Origin: Spodoptera frugiperda
Taxonomy: Eukaryota > Arthropoda > Insecta > Lepidoptera > Noctuidae
DNA: 64,000 nucleotides
Assembly: GCF_023101765.2 (NCBI RefSeq)
Contig: NC_064226.1
Location: 6,750,001-6,814,000, forward strand
Direction: 5' to 3'
In this document: piece after piece, positions 36,201 through 48,040 of the stretch
How the letters are laid out: each line of letters begins with the position of its first letter
Position numbering within the stretch: position 1 is the stretch's first letter
The notes under the pieces: model-generated
Told to the model about the DNA's origin: nothing
Databases searched by the model: none
The model's input: the letters and a program-made list of their open reading frames with translations, nothing else
Position numbers and translations under genes: made by a program

Positions 36201-38980
36201 AAATACACTACATGCTAATAATATGTATTAGATACAGCATAACTAAGGTTCCAACATACACTCCAAAGTTCTCGAGTGAATAAATTTACTATGCTTCCAT
36301 GAAATTTAACTTTTTCTTTTACAGCACTGTTACATAATATCATATTGAATTCAATGTGAAATAATGAATAATTTCATAAATAAAACATGGATAAAAATAC
36401 ATGGCTATATGTGAATAAAAAGGTATATTTTTTACAAAAATGAAACAGTAGTTTTTTTTAAACGTATGTCTCTATTAAAATACATTATCGAAACTTCAAA
36501 TAAAGTGTGATTACAAGCATTTCGACGTAAACAAAACACAGTCTGAGTAAAGTCATGTCAGATCAATAGTAAACACTATCACACGAGGTTTACATGACCA
36601 AAGCAAGTTGATCAATATACTATAGGTGTAGAGGGGCCAGGAAGAGGAGGAGCCATAAAGTGATTGTACACTGTGACACAAAAAACAGCCTTGATCAATG
36701 ATATTATAAGTAAAAAGGTGTAGATAGGTTACAAGCGTACATTAAAATGTGGCCAGTTGGTAACATTGTTATAGTAAGGGACTGTTAGATGGAAAATAGA
36801 GAGAAGCGTGGTTTGTATCGCTCCCAGTAAAATAACACGCATTAAGTTAAAGGAAAATCCATTTATGACATTTCCTCTTTGTTACTTCATGAGAGAAGCC
36901 ATATTGGTATTACATGGTACACCAATAGATTTCGAAACCCTGCTAAATATAACCCCCTATACTCACAAACAATAAACAAAAGCCGTACTTCCATTAATGA
37001 TAAAGCATGCTGAACATTATGGTTATTATGGTATTAACATAACAACATAATCATAGTCATAAACAGGGCAATGAATAAATAATTTTCGAGTCGGATGAAC
37101 GGCAAAGGATCCCTCGGTAGCTTCATTTCAAGCGGCCTGGATTATCCATATTATCCGAAAATCTCGGAACGGCAGCCGCTACCCACTACAATGATCGTAG
37201 CTCATATAAAATGACTACAATTTTTAGATCGTCCTTTTATAATAGGTGAGTTTCATGTCGATTAATTGCTTCCTCGTTTTTGTGATGGTTTTATTACATT
37301 TCTATCGGTTCAGTATGTACTATGTATGGAATCCTACATTCCAATAACTGAGTATTCTTTAGTTTGCATGCATAGCATTAAAATTTTATGCCTTCATTTT
37401 CTTTCGAGGATACAAATTAGTATAATAAGCACACCACAATATTCTACTTTTAAAAAAAGCAAGAATTACCTGACTAAAATTTGGTGTTACCTAAATACTT
37501 TAGAGAATTCCAACGTAACGTACGAATTAGCCAATTTGTACCAAAACTGCAACAACACAAACCGAAGTAACAAAAAGAAAACTTAAACTAAAATAACAAA
37601 CACAATTTCCTTTCCTCATCGACTAACTGTTAAACGGAAAACAAATACGAAAACCGTTCGGAACGAATCCTAAATAGTCTCGACAATGGAACGTTCAAAA
37701 ACCGCGAATAAAAATAAGGTTTGGTTACACAGTGCTTGCATCGATAAGCTTTATTGTCACAGACTAGGTGAGATGTGGCGGTGCCAGCGAAAGGCGTTAA
37801 GGTAAAACGTTTCAAGGGTTTTTTGTCAGTTAATGGAAGTTCTTTGTACGGATGTTCCGAACGGACGGGCGGGTTCGACTTGAAATCGGATTAACGATAT
37901 CGGGCATACACCGTGATAGAATCGCCCGAGCATTATCTTTCAGCGCAGACTTTTGTGACACAGAAATAGTATTTTAATGTTTTAGTTTTTGAATGTTCAA
38001 TGTTGAGTGCTTTGTTTTAGTTTGTTGTTTGTTGTGTGCATTGTAATGTTTCCACAGATTGGCGGACTTTTAGTTCGCACTGTTTTCAAAATAAACGATC
38101 TTTTATCTAGTTTAGTAGGGTGGATAAAACATTTTTGTGGTTTCTAAAAACAATCAAGAACAATGGATTAATAATTACTCGTTATTTTAAGTGGTATATT
38201 CTTATTGTATTGATAGAATCAATCTGTTAAAGGAAAATCCAATTTCTAGCTATCTAGATAAACTACACGTATCTAACAATCTGACGAACCGTCAGATACA
38301 GTTCCGGCTTACTTTTTAATTTAGTTTTACTGTCTTAGTATTTTCTTTTTCTATTAATATACAATACTTCATCTCCCTGTTGAGATTATGAGGAATATAA
38401 TATGGAGAGAAAAATACAAATACTTATTACATAAATATGTTTTATAATATAGAATGAAGTATTTTTATAACAATAAGTTTCTTCCCCCTTATAGGCCCCT
38501 TTAGCTAGCAACGACTAGTATCAATGTGACTTTTTCCGAGTTATTACTTTCTAAGATAAGTAAGACACCACTGACAAACGGCGTTCACGAAATAAAAATA
38601 TTACCAAAACTTTTATTATACCTAATAATATCATTATAAGTATATCCTTCTCTCCTAAATCTACTCTATCACATCGACTAATCGTTTCTCAGTTGATCTC
38701 AACCCTGCTGTTTCGGCATCTGCATGCTATGAGATAACAGGGCCGGTAGTGAACAGAATGTGCCGGATAAGTGCCGCACTGAGATGTTTGGACGTTAACG
38801 AACTATGCCCGGCTTACGCGTTGAATATTCATTGATAACTAATAACAGTCATCCTGGATTGTATTGTATCTTAATTTGATTCTCGGTCGGATTATATCGT
38901 GTGCTTCGCTGTGCTGCGTTTAGCTGTGTTTGCTGTCTTGTCTTGAGACTGTGAATATGATTGATGGCAAAAGTTCCTAG
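33241..38980. other. longest repeat-poor stretch, no defended gene
   Basis: Over 5.7 kb I recognise no transposon apart from a weak LINE-like tail near 34960-34980 and a CT microsatellite. A 66-codon open minus segment (about 34017-34215) has balanced composition but no known motif. GC-richer islands lie at 37080-37200, 37845-37960 and 38690-38830. Confidence 0.5.
36146..36161. repeat. (CT)n microsatellite
   Basis: This is a pure CT run of about eight units. Confidence 0.85.
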
Positions 38981-39070
38981 TTAAGTCTTTGACTGCCATA
39001 GAAAACTGTTGAAGGCAAATCCTCTGCTAGCGTCGGTCACCGGTGACCACGACGACGTTCAATGTGTTAA
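38981..39070 (+). repeat. MITE-like repeat (family J) with a 14-bp palindrome
   Basis: The block from TTGACTGCC to GTTCAATGTGTTAAA resembles a lepidopteran repeat. It holds the perfect palindrome GGTCACCGGTGACC at 39035-39048. A partial copy lies at 26798-26847. Confidence 0.5.
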
Positions 39071-39156
39071 ATCGAAGTCTGAAACTGGTTTGATTTAAAT
39101 AGTGCTTTGTAAAGTATTAATAAATATACTTCATTATTGATCCTATATATAGGCCT

Positions 39157-39213
39157 TTTAACCGACTTCCCAAAAAGGAGGAGGTTCTCAATTCGGTCAG
39201 TATGTTTTTTTGG
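39157..39213 (+). repeat. short lepidopteran repeat fragment
   Basis: TTTAACCGACTTCCCAAAAA and GGAGGAGGTTCTCAATTCGG are a familiar motif in lepidopteran DNA. The parent element is unknown to me. Confidence 0.5.
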
Positions 39214-40072
39214 CTTTATCAGATAAGTTTTCATTTTGATATACATATCTCATAGAAGGATAGGAGTATATTAGCCTCTTTTCAGTTTAATGGAACTAAT
39301 CAATAAAATAAAAGCAACATTGACTAATTATCGCAAAAATTATAGTGTACATAAGAACTAAAATCGAGTGCAACGGTAGCTAAACTTACCTTTCTATTAT
39401 TATGATCTTCGATTCAATACAGTAAACGTTGCCGGTGCAGACCGTCTTCTCTTGGAAATCTGCCCGCTGAAAGGAAAATGAGCGTAAATACGTATTTGAT
39501 ACACAAACAATATCGCTTCCACCGACATTTTCCGATATCAAAGTATTGCCAGTTGTAGTTTATTTAATAGGTGAGCTCGGAATTATATTTGTAACAATTA
39601 TACGTAGAGGCTAATTTAGATCTTATAAATATTTATGTTTATAGAGATTATTTCAGTTTCCATCTGCTATAAATACTTGTGTAAACAGTAAAATTTGCGT
39701 GGGTCGATTGAAAAGTTATTTTTAATTTCTGTTTAGAAATTTAAGTACATAAAAATCTAATTAGGTACTTATTTGTTAACCTGACTGAAAATGCTAAAGC
39801 TATATTCATATCATACTTCATCACAATCAGACCAGCAGTTTAGAACTCAAACCACACCAAACATACTTTCAAATCACATGATATAATCCTAGGGCTGTCT
39901 AAATAACAACGTCGTGTACGGACGTAGACAGTAGATCCAGCTGTGGGTCATCGGCTTAATTGCGAGAGGCCACGCCCTTCGTGTGTTGTGATCGCAGTGA
40001 CCCGCAATATATAACTGTGATGGGCGACCGTCGCTTGATGTCACGACCATACTCCGTCACCTTGTCTCTAGC

Positions 40073-40217
40073 GTTATCACCTAGTCATATCAGCTAGGAT
40101 TGGCTTAACGTCGCCAGGAAATTGGGTGTTGAGGACTGTTCAACCAATGGTTATCACCTAGTCATATCAGCTAGGATTGGCTTAACGTCGCCAGGAAATT
40201 GGGTGTTGAGGACTGTT
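40073..40217. repeat. tandem duplication, 68-bp identical copies, period 77
   Basis: Copies 40073-40140 and 40150-40217 match at every base. They are separated by the 9-base spacer CAACCAATG. The DNA before them (about 39890-40070) is unique and GC-richer than its surroundings. Confidence 0.92.
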
Positions 40218-40424
40218 TTGTCTTACTCATTGTTTAGTATTGTATATAAGTAAGTATGTACAAGTTATGGTTATAGTAAGCTGTATAGTGATACAGATTT
40301 ATCTTTCATAGCATAGTTTATGTGATAGGTGGCAAATGAGCAGATGGGGAAATACCTACGTGCCAAAATGGTAATTAATTAATGTCACCTATGGCTACCT
40401 TAGACATAGAAAAGTGGTATAAAC

Positions 40425-40578
40425 CGGAAAAGTTACCGGAGTTGCGGACAACGTAACAGGTTACCGGGGCTCCGGCTCAAAGCAGGAGAAGGAACGGGGT
40501 GGTTTTTAGTCAGTAAGAGTCTGACACTCCCTCGCCCAAGGAGAGAGAAGTCATTGGATGATTTTCCCCCTCAAAAAA
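40425..40578 (+). mobile_element. SINE-like element (family B)
   Basis: GGTTACCGGGGCTCCGGCTC, GGAACGGGGTGGTTTTTAGT, CAGTAAGAGTCTGACACTCC and GATTTTCCCCCTCAAAAAA are little diverged from the family form. Confidence 0.8.
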
Positions 40579-41459
40579 TTAAGTATACATAAGTTTCATG
40601 CGTGCTAGTAGTTATTTTTTATAATTCGTAAGTAGCTACGTAATGTTATCCTTTTAAGCTCCCTTTATGGTCGTTTCAGCTTCTCTGGTTCAACTCTATT
40701 AAGGTACATTAGGCACAAAGTTCCTAATAATATAAGTGGCGAAAATTGGATGTAGGCATTGAAGAAACGTTTATGCAATACAGGAGGTATTTGATAGATT
40801 TTTTTATAAAATGTTTTAGGTACCCATGGGTTTAAAAATGGGGTTATAGGTTCAGCAGCGTTGCGTGCGTTTCCTGGATGAAGCAAATATTTGTATGATG
40901 TTACAACTAGTTATTTCAGGGCTGCATGTAGCTGTACTATGTTTGAAATAGCACTCACGAAAATTGAAGTAGATTTTTTGAAGTGTTTTTGAAAGCAATC
41001 TCTCGAATTTTTTGTCTTTAATTTTCTTTGCATTCGTGGAAAAAAACCTTAATTATATGTAAAATATACATATATTAGATATATACAGTATCTCTTATAC
41101 TTTCTTTTTGAATATTAAATAGATATTTCCTTGTAAAACGACTTATATTTTCCGCGATTTTCCTAAATTCTTTCTTTTAACTCGGAAACTGTGTTATATA
41201 CGAATTCCGCGTATGTTTGTAATAAAACCCCATTCGTTTAAATTGGTTTTGATGGACTTGTATAACTTTATGTATTTAGTATGTAAATTGAGAAGCCGTT
41301 CCGAAAAGCAGTATTTCTTGGAAGTAAAACCTTTTGGGAACATAATAACCTATTTGAAAGAACTGCAGGCTTGTTAAGAGGACTACAAAAGTAGCTTATA
41401 AGAGTACTCAGAAGCGTGCTGAATTTATTTTCGTTTCGAGATTTGCGTTAACGATATTT

Positions 41460-41658
41460 ATTTTTTTATGAAACATAAACAAGCAGACGTATCACCTGAT
41501 GGTAAACAATCGCCGCCGCCCATGGACACTTGAACCACCAGAGGCGTTACAAGTGCGTTGCCGGCTTTTTGGGGGTTAGGAATTTAAGGGTTGTTGTTCA
41601 GGAATCGGGGATTGGGAAGATTGGGAAGGGGAATTGGGTCTCCGGTAACCTCACTCAT
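41460..41658 (-). mobile_element. LINE/SINE 3'-end copy (family A), well preserved
   Basis: The minus strand runs GAGTGAGGTTACCGGAGAC, CCCAATCCCCGATTCC, GGCAACGCACTTGTAACG, GTCCATGGGCGGCGGCG and ATTGTTTACCATCAGGTGAT to an A-run at the left edge. Confidence 0.8.
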
Positions 41659-44583
41659 AAGATATACATCTACAGAGATATCACGTGTGTGAATAATTTT
41701 AACGTAATTTTCGCACTTAACTTTATTGATAATAATTCATGCTATTAGCTGTAAAACTCATAAAGGAGTACTTATTAAAATGATCTAGATTTAAAGCTAA
41801 ACCAATTTTTAAAACACGAAAATACTAAGACGTAATTAGGTCGCCACTATTCACACATTCGCGTTCCAAGTTAAAATTAATTACATTTTTACTTTATCTC
41901 AAACATTAATTTCATTCAAACCAGTTCTAGAAGCACTAGACTGTAAACTATCGTCTAGATTTTACATAAAAGTCTGCGCCTTACCCTTGAGTCTTTAATC
42001 TTTAAGTCCCATTAACCGCATCAATCTTTTTATTATTATAAGGACCAAAATAAAGTATTAAATATTTTTAAACATCACTTTTCTCTTCTAGCTTTTAGGG
42101 TCCATTTTAGGTTTTCTGTAATTAGTCTTAAATTGTACTTATTTGGGCACACGGTTCAGTTGTTTGGTGTTTCAAATGGACTGTATTGGAACTAATAATA
42201 GTAATATTAAGTTTAACGAAGACAGACTGTGATATCATTCATCGATATGTAGATAGTTTTAAGTTTATCTTAAACTATCAGTAGAACACAATTTTTAACT
42301 TAAAACACCATCCGAAGACTAAACAACCCCCAGTTGCGTACAGAACGAAACAAAGTATTAAATCTTCTCATTATTAAGACGAAGAAAAAATATCTTAAAA
42401 TGTAATACAAAAAGCGATGAGAGAAACGCAAACAAATCTCATTTATGGAGTTGTTATTTTTTTAGCTTATCTTTGTTTTTTTCGTACGGTAGCAAAAAAT
42501 CTGGGAGAGAAAAAAAACATTAATGAAGTGAATTAAGCCGGGCACGGCGATGCTAAGAGGAATCCAACTAAGATGGATGACGTAATTTTCTCCTTCATTA
42601 ACCCATTTACTTGGCCTCACCAGTCAAAATAGTTCAAATGTCAACATTTTGTTCGTACTTACGACCGCGGTTTTTATTACGTCATAGGTCTAGAAACTTG
42701 TGTAATTTGTGTTAGGGTCACAATTAGTACGACTAATTGGTTTAATGTTAGTATTCATACGAATAGTTGTAAGTGAAACCGCGCTTTGTATGCCCAATTT
42801 ACATTTAGGTACTTGTTTTCAAAATAATAGTCGCAACGTTGTAGTTTATTTTGTTTTGTCTGACTCGTTAAATGTAGTGTTAAAACAATAAGCTTGCTTC
42901 TAAACGCTTTTTATTGTTCTAATTTTCTTTATGATTACTATTATAACTGTAAAGTAAATGTTCAAGAATATTATGAGTCTACTTAAACTACTGATATTAA
43001 TGCTATAAAGCAGTTAGTGTAAGCGTATAATAGTTTGGATTATTTAGTTTTATTTTAAGCTGAAACACGTCAATGGCTAGCATGACGTACGATAATTAAT
43101 TCTAAGTACTAATCGAGCAATTAATGTTTACACGTTCGAATAGACATCGAATTCACGAGCTTTTTGCAGACGATACAGTAACATTCCAGCCAAAAGGATC
43201 GGGTCCTACTATTAATAGGTTTCAAAAGGAGGTCGCAACTTCCTTTCATTCGAAATTAAGAACTACTTGAGCTGTTAAAGTTCAATAAACAGACAGAGAC
43301 GAACGAACTTAATACTCCACAAAGGTTGGCTCTCATTCCGCCGCCTTACAAAGAGCCAGAAATATATACGCGCAAGTTGCCAATTTATTGGACCGCAATC
43401 CGTCAAGCGTAAATCCTTGCCTATCCAAAGGTTTCCTTTTTCACAAAAAAATACTGCACCTTCCTTTAAAGCAGGTATAAAAATTCTAACTTGCCGAAAA
43501 GTTATTCAAACATTTTTAAACACGAACTATTCTGATATTTGACCTCAAAAGTACGGGGACTATTTGTTGTGTAATTACCTGTATAAAGCATGTAGGTTAA
43601 GCTATGTGTACATTCGAGTATCACGTTTCCAAGGGGCAGTAGCTGAGTGCGCATCGGAGATATGCCTTTTACTGAGTGAGCGTTTGAAGAGCACTCAAAG
43701 CGGGAGATGTCCGATTTGGGAAATCACGTTACTGGCCCGACCGCGCGCCTTCGATACATGTACCCACTAACGGTACCTACCTACCTTTATCTCTGTCGTG
43801 CACGGCTTCAAGTATTTGAGAAAGAATTGCTCATCACTTTCATACGGTTTCTTTGAAGATTTGCAAACAATTACGTGATCTTTTACTGTGTGCTGAAGTA
43901 CTAACTTTTGAAGAATCTTTTGAAATGTTAAGTAGGGACATGTGTAAAGCCTAACATACATTCTTTTGAGATACTTATTTCTTCTAAGATAAGTCACACA
44001 TTATGACCGTTTACAAAATATCCTTATAAAATAGTCGCGACCCCTCTTTGTCAAACACAGGTTTACTGAGAATATTTTACAACGTAGACCGACTTGATAG
44101 CCTAATCTCGAGGGAAATTGAATATTATAAGCAATGTTGTAATATTTTGTATTGCCATTACATAGTAATAATATCCAAATGTAAAGATAAGATATACTAT
44201 AACGCATTACCGTTAGAGTTTATGAACAGTGAAAAAAGGAGTATGGAATATTGTAGATTGTATAAGGATTTTTCGGGATTGAATGGGTATAAGAATGGAG
44301 TGAATGTAACGTTTTTCGAGCCTCAAAAATCTGAATACAAAGAACAATTTTCCTAGAAATAGGCGCGAATGGAAGTCTAGATGATTTACGTAACAATAAC
44401 GTTATTTGTGGCCGTTATTTGTAACAATAACCGGTATTTTGGTATTTGATGTCGTATAATATTTAACGTGGGTTTTATGCTATTTGTTGTTATTACTGAA
44501 GGCATTCGGAGTTATAAGAGAGATCACAGTAACATCACTAAATTGATTTCTAATTTTTCTTAAGTCGTATAGGTACTAGTGCT
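41659..44583. other. unique DNA with GC-richer islands, no gene seen
   Basis: The parts 43120-43450 and 43620-43790 are compositionally distinct and appear non-repetitive. A 102-codon plus frame at 44048-44356 has no recognised motif. Confidence 0.5.
44390..44431. promoter_or_regulatory. symmetric cluster of AACAATAAC / GTTATTTGT words
   Basis: GTAACAATAAC occurs at 44390-44400 and 44421-44431, and GTTATTTGT occurs twice between them. AACAAT is a Sox-type core. A regulatory role is only a guess. Confidence 0.25.
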
Positions 44584-44874
44584 ATAGCTCAGTGTGGGAG
44601 AGCCATACGAGCATACGCAGCTCAGTGTGCGAATAGGCCGGCTCGACCGAAGTGACACCATGACCTCAGTAAACACTGACGTGAAACAAAGCTTGCGTTG
44701 TATTTCGTTATTTGCCCCCTTCCCAATCCCTGATTCCCCAGCAACCCGTAAATTCCTAACCCCAATAGGCTGGCAACGTACTTTGTAACGCTTCTGGTGT
44801 TACGGGTGTCCATGTGCGATTACTTACTATCAGGTAATCTCGTCTACTTGTTTATCGGATTATACCATAGAAAA
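44584..44874 (+). mobile_element. LINE/SINE 3'-end copy, longest of family A
   Basis: This copy adds the upstream block CTCAGTGTGGGAGAGCC, AGGCCGGCTCGACCG and ACGTGAAACAAAGCTTGCG before the shared end (CCCAATCCCTGATTCCCC, GGCTGGCAACG, ATTACTTACTATCAGG, ATACCATAGAAAAG). In other Lepidoptera this whole block is a common retroposon 3' region. Confidence 0.75.
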
Positions 44875-45490
44875 GATACTTAAGTACCGACAATAGCGAT
44901 ATTTAAAGCATATTTAAACAGATTTACCAAAAGTAGTGCAGACATTTGAGGACTATGCGCGTACAACATACACTTTCAGAATTCGAGGAATAAAACATTA
45001 CACTCTTATATTTATTACTGTCATTGTGTCATGTGATACTTTATATTCCAACTCCTAGACACTATTATATTCAAGCTCATTGATCGTACGTACGTCATAC
45101 AGGCCACGTCTTAATATCGCGACCGTCTCTATCAGCCGTCGATCGCCATCTTAAGTGCACTTCACCGAGCCGTCACTCACACCGCACTACTAGCGCCTGA
45201 TATTGCCACTAACACTACATTATGATTATGGTACTAGTCTTGAACCCTGTGTTACATTACGCATAGAGGTGTTTTGAGAATGAAGAGGATTCAGGTAAGA
45301 CAATGAAGTCAACCTTAGTACAGAGACAGTAATTATTAATATACTGAATTATACAGTTCTTTGTTAAGTCACATTTCTGTAATTGTTTGGTTCAGTTCAA
45401 CAACACTAAGTATGAATGTAAACTTATCAGGTACAAAAATATAACATTAAGTACAACTTTACATGTCCGTATCAAAGATTAATATATAAA

Positions 45491-45655
45491 GAGAGAGTTT
45501 GTTTGTTAAAAACCAAACACCGATATTACTAGGCCGATTAAAAAAAAACTTTTTGTGTTGAATAGTCCATTAATCAAAGAAGGTTATAATAATATGCTAT
45601 AAGCTACAATTAAAAGAAGTTAAGCAGAGCGGGCTAAACCGCATGGAATTAGCTT
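45491..45655 (+). mobile_element. interspersed repeat (family I)
   Basis: The order GTTTGTTTGTT, TTACTAGGCCGATT, TTTTTGTGTTGAATAGTCCA, GAAGGTTATAATAATATGCT and GGGCTAAACCGCATGGAA matches a common lepidopteran short repeat, possibly a non-autonomous transposon. It is diverged. Confidence 0.55.
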
Positions 45656-46240
45656 ATATATTTAAATAAACACAAACATCTCTATAATGCACCGGTTTTC
45701 CGCAATAAGATAGGTATATGACTAAATATCGTAACATAAGTCTCATTAAATATTTATACGTCATAACGACTTAAATGCCACATTAACTTTTAACCCATTA
45801 TCGACCTTATATCGAAGTGATAAAAGTTCAAAGATTTTTTTGATCTTTCAACTTCTTTGGCGTCCAATTGCCACTTCAACTTGGTAATTCTAAAGGGCTA
45901 AGTTCTTGAGAGGGTGAACTCGTTCACATTTCACACTCTTTATACCATCCCACTAGAAAAGTTTCTAGCACAGATATTTTTATTCCAAGTTTGTGTTTCT
46001 GTAAAAATATATTAAGATTTTTTAAGGAACTGAACTCTAGTTTTCTCTTTACAATAGTAAGAAAATACTGACTATAATGTTATGATTCTATTTATATTTC
46101 TAAGAAAATCCGGGAACGGGTTTCTTTTTCCCCGGATGCAAAACATCACATCAAACATCCCTCAAGGGTTAAACATATTATAAAACAATATAGCATTGCT
46201 TAAATGTCGTACCCATAACTAAATCATCAAAATATACTAT

Positions 46241-46402
46241 GGCCGTTTTCACCAACCATCCCTGAACAGTAACTTACTATACAAGTTACTTAGCGTGACG
46301 TAGTACCTAAACTAACGTATAGGTTCGCACGACGATCTGACGTAGTACCTAAACTAACCCCTAACTTATACTGTTAGGTATCACTTATAGGTTGGTGAAA
46401 AC
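46241..46402. mobile_element. MITE with GTTTTCACCAACC inverted ends and an internal tandem repeat
   Basis: The left end GTTTTCACCAACC (46245-46257) is the exact inverse of GGTTGGTGAAAAC (46390-46402). Inside, the 21-mer TGACGTAGTACCT followed by AAACTAAC occurs at 46296-46316 and 46338-46358, a period of 42 bp. I recall related elements in Lepidoptera. No coding frame is present. Confidence 0.75.
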
Positions 46403-47101
46403 AAAAATGTACTTAAACATCACCTACCTATTTTAAGGGACCCTTAAAATTTAAAAGAGCTTGATTAAAACGGGCATAAAAGATTTTACTTTATCCTATT
46501 TGGTAAGGCTGAGAGACACTTGGCCTTTGCAATATAGATAGACCGGTTATACGCTAAACGATAGCAGCTCTTCCCGTTTCTTCAAGTTAAGCGGATTCCA
46601 GCAAGCTTTGAAAATACGAGAGGCAGGAATTAAGAAATTAATTAATCCGCAATGTAAGTTGTTGACTTTTTTTTTTGTAAATAAAACAATTAACAAGGAA
46701 GATTATACGTACCTTGTATATATAGATATAGATAGAAAGGAAAAACACGTAGGAATTTTTTCAGCAAACTAGAGAACATCAAGATACGGTACCTCTAAAG
46801 ATTATGTAAAAGTATTGAAATAAGCCTCAATCCCTCGTTATTCAAATAAAAGTCAATTATATTATAAGCCAACAAACTATCAGATAAACTCAAAGAAGCT
46901 AAGTAAAATAGGTTAATACGGCTCTCGATGTGAGGTAGCCGCATTATTGAATATACTCTCGTTATTTTACTAAGCTTTTAAACTACACGTCTTTTTTAAA
47001 ACGACCACTAGATTAGACTATTAGTATTGATGACCTATCAAATATTAGTTTTGCTTGTAGTCGAAATAGCTTTTTTAAGTAGTAGTTAATGCCGATATAT
47101 T

Positions 47102-47245
47102 TAAGAAAGGCCAAATTAAAAGTTTCATGAAAATACTGATGACTGTTGATAAAGCGAAAGAAGTATGAAAAATTTGTAGCAATTGGCGTTCTATTGCCTC
47201 TGCTTACCTCATGGGACATAGGCATGAGGTTATGTATGTTTATGC
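47102..47245 (+). pseudogene. LINE ORF2 C-terminal remnant (family G), with stop
   Basis: One frame gives LMTVDKAKEV, a stop, then KICSNWRSIASAYLMG, matching the better copy at 52671-52832. The ORF end is followed by a TTATGTATGTTTATG tail. The in-frame stop marks it as dead. Confidence 0.65.
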
Positions 47246-47492
47246 CCCTGAGCATCATTCTTGATTTAATCCAGATGTTAGACAGGTCGGGTGAGATAAC
47301 TGAGTCTGAAACTATTCCTCCAAATAGACTGATTCAGATGACCTTCAAGCTGCCGTTCTGTTATGTCAATTCTCATCACAATACATAAGCACCGATCATC
47401 AACCTCTTTAAGCGCATTTACACCAAATTAGCACACGGAACAATCGAAAGATATCACATATTTATTAACGCGTCCATCTATAATATGCTGCC

Positions 47493-47630
47493 GCAGATTA
47501 AGCGTGAGCCTGATTGGTTAACCGCAGCTACCGATTATACATTCGAACTTGTGGCTCCACGACGAACTTTACGCTCCACATTTTGGAACTAGTAAGCTCA
47601 GTTTAATCCAATCAGACGCTGATAAACGAC
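47493..47630. repeat. imperfect inverted repeat, possible MITE remnant
   Basis: GCGTGAGCCTGATTGGTTAA (about 47502-47521) and TTTAATCCAATCAGACGC (about 47602-47619) are imperfect inverses enclosing about 80 bp. The similarity includes gaps and the outer limits are unclear. Confidence 0.35.
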
Positions 47631-47884
47631 GAATGTGTAACGGAACTACACGACTTCAACTTGCATCGATACACGCGAACACGCAATTTGAATATTTATC
47701 GATTCGCAACTTCATAATGACGTTTTGAGTTGTATTCTTTGTTGGTTTTGTGGATTTCTTTGATTTGTTTTCTTTAATGGAGTAGCGATTTATTACAAGC
47801 TGATATTTAATTTAAATTAAGGTACATTTTCCTATTTTAAAGCAAAAAGGTATAGATCAATAGGCGCATAAGTAATACCTTCTA

Positions 47885-48040
47885 ATCCAGAGGTACGGAC
47901 TACCTAACGGGTTTACCGAGGCTCTGGCTCGACAAGCAAGAGTAGGAACGGGGTGGTTTTTAGTCAGTAAGAGACTGACACTCCCTTTTACAACGTCCAG
48001 GGTGGGAGAAGTCATTGGATGATTTTCCCCCTTTATAAAA
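47885..48040 (+). mobile_element. SINE-like element (family B)
   Basis: It carries GTACGGACTACCTAACGGG, TTACCGAGGCTCTGGCTC, GGAACGGGGTGGTTTTTAGT, GAAGTCATTGGATGATTTTC and an A-rich end. Confidence 0.8.

Noticed and set aside
38279..38297. Short perfect stem (ATCTGACG / CGTCAGAT) as an RNA hairpin.
   Set aside because: Eight base pairs with a 3-base loop is expected by chance in 64 kb, and nothing around it supports a transcript.
40665..40886. 73-codon minus-strand frame as a small gene.
   Set aside because: Its product matches no family I know and nothing around it suggests transcription.
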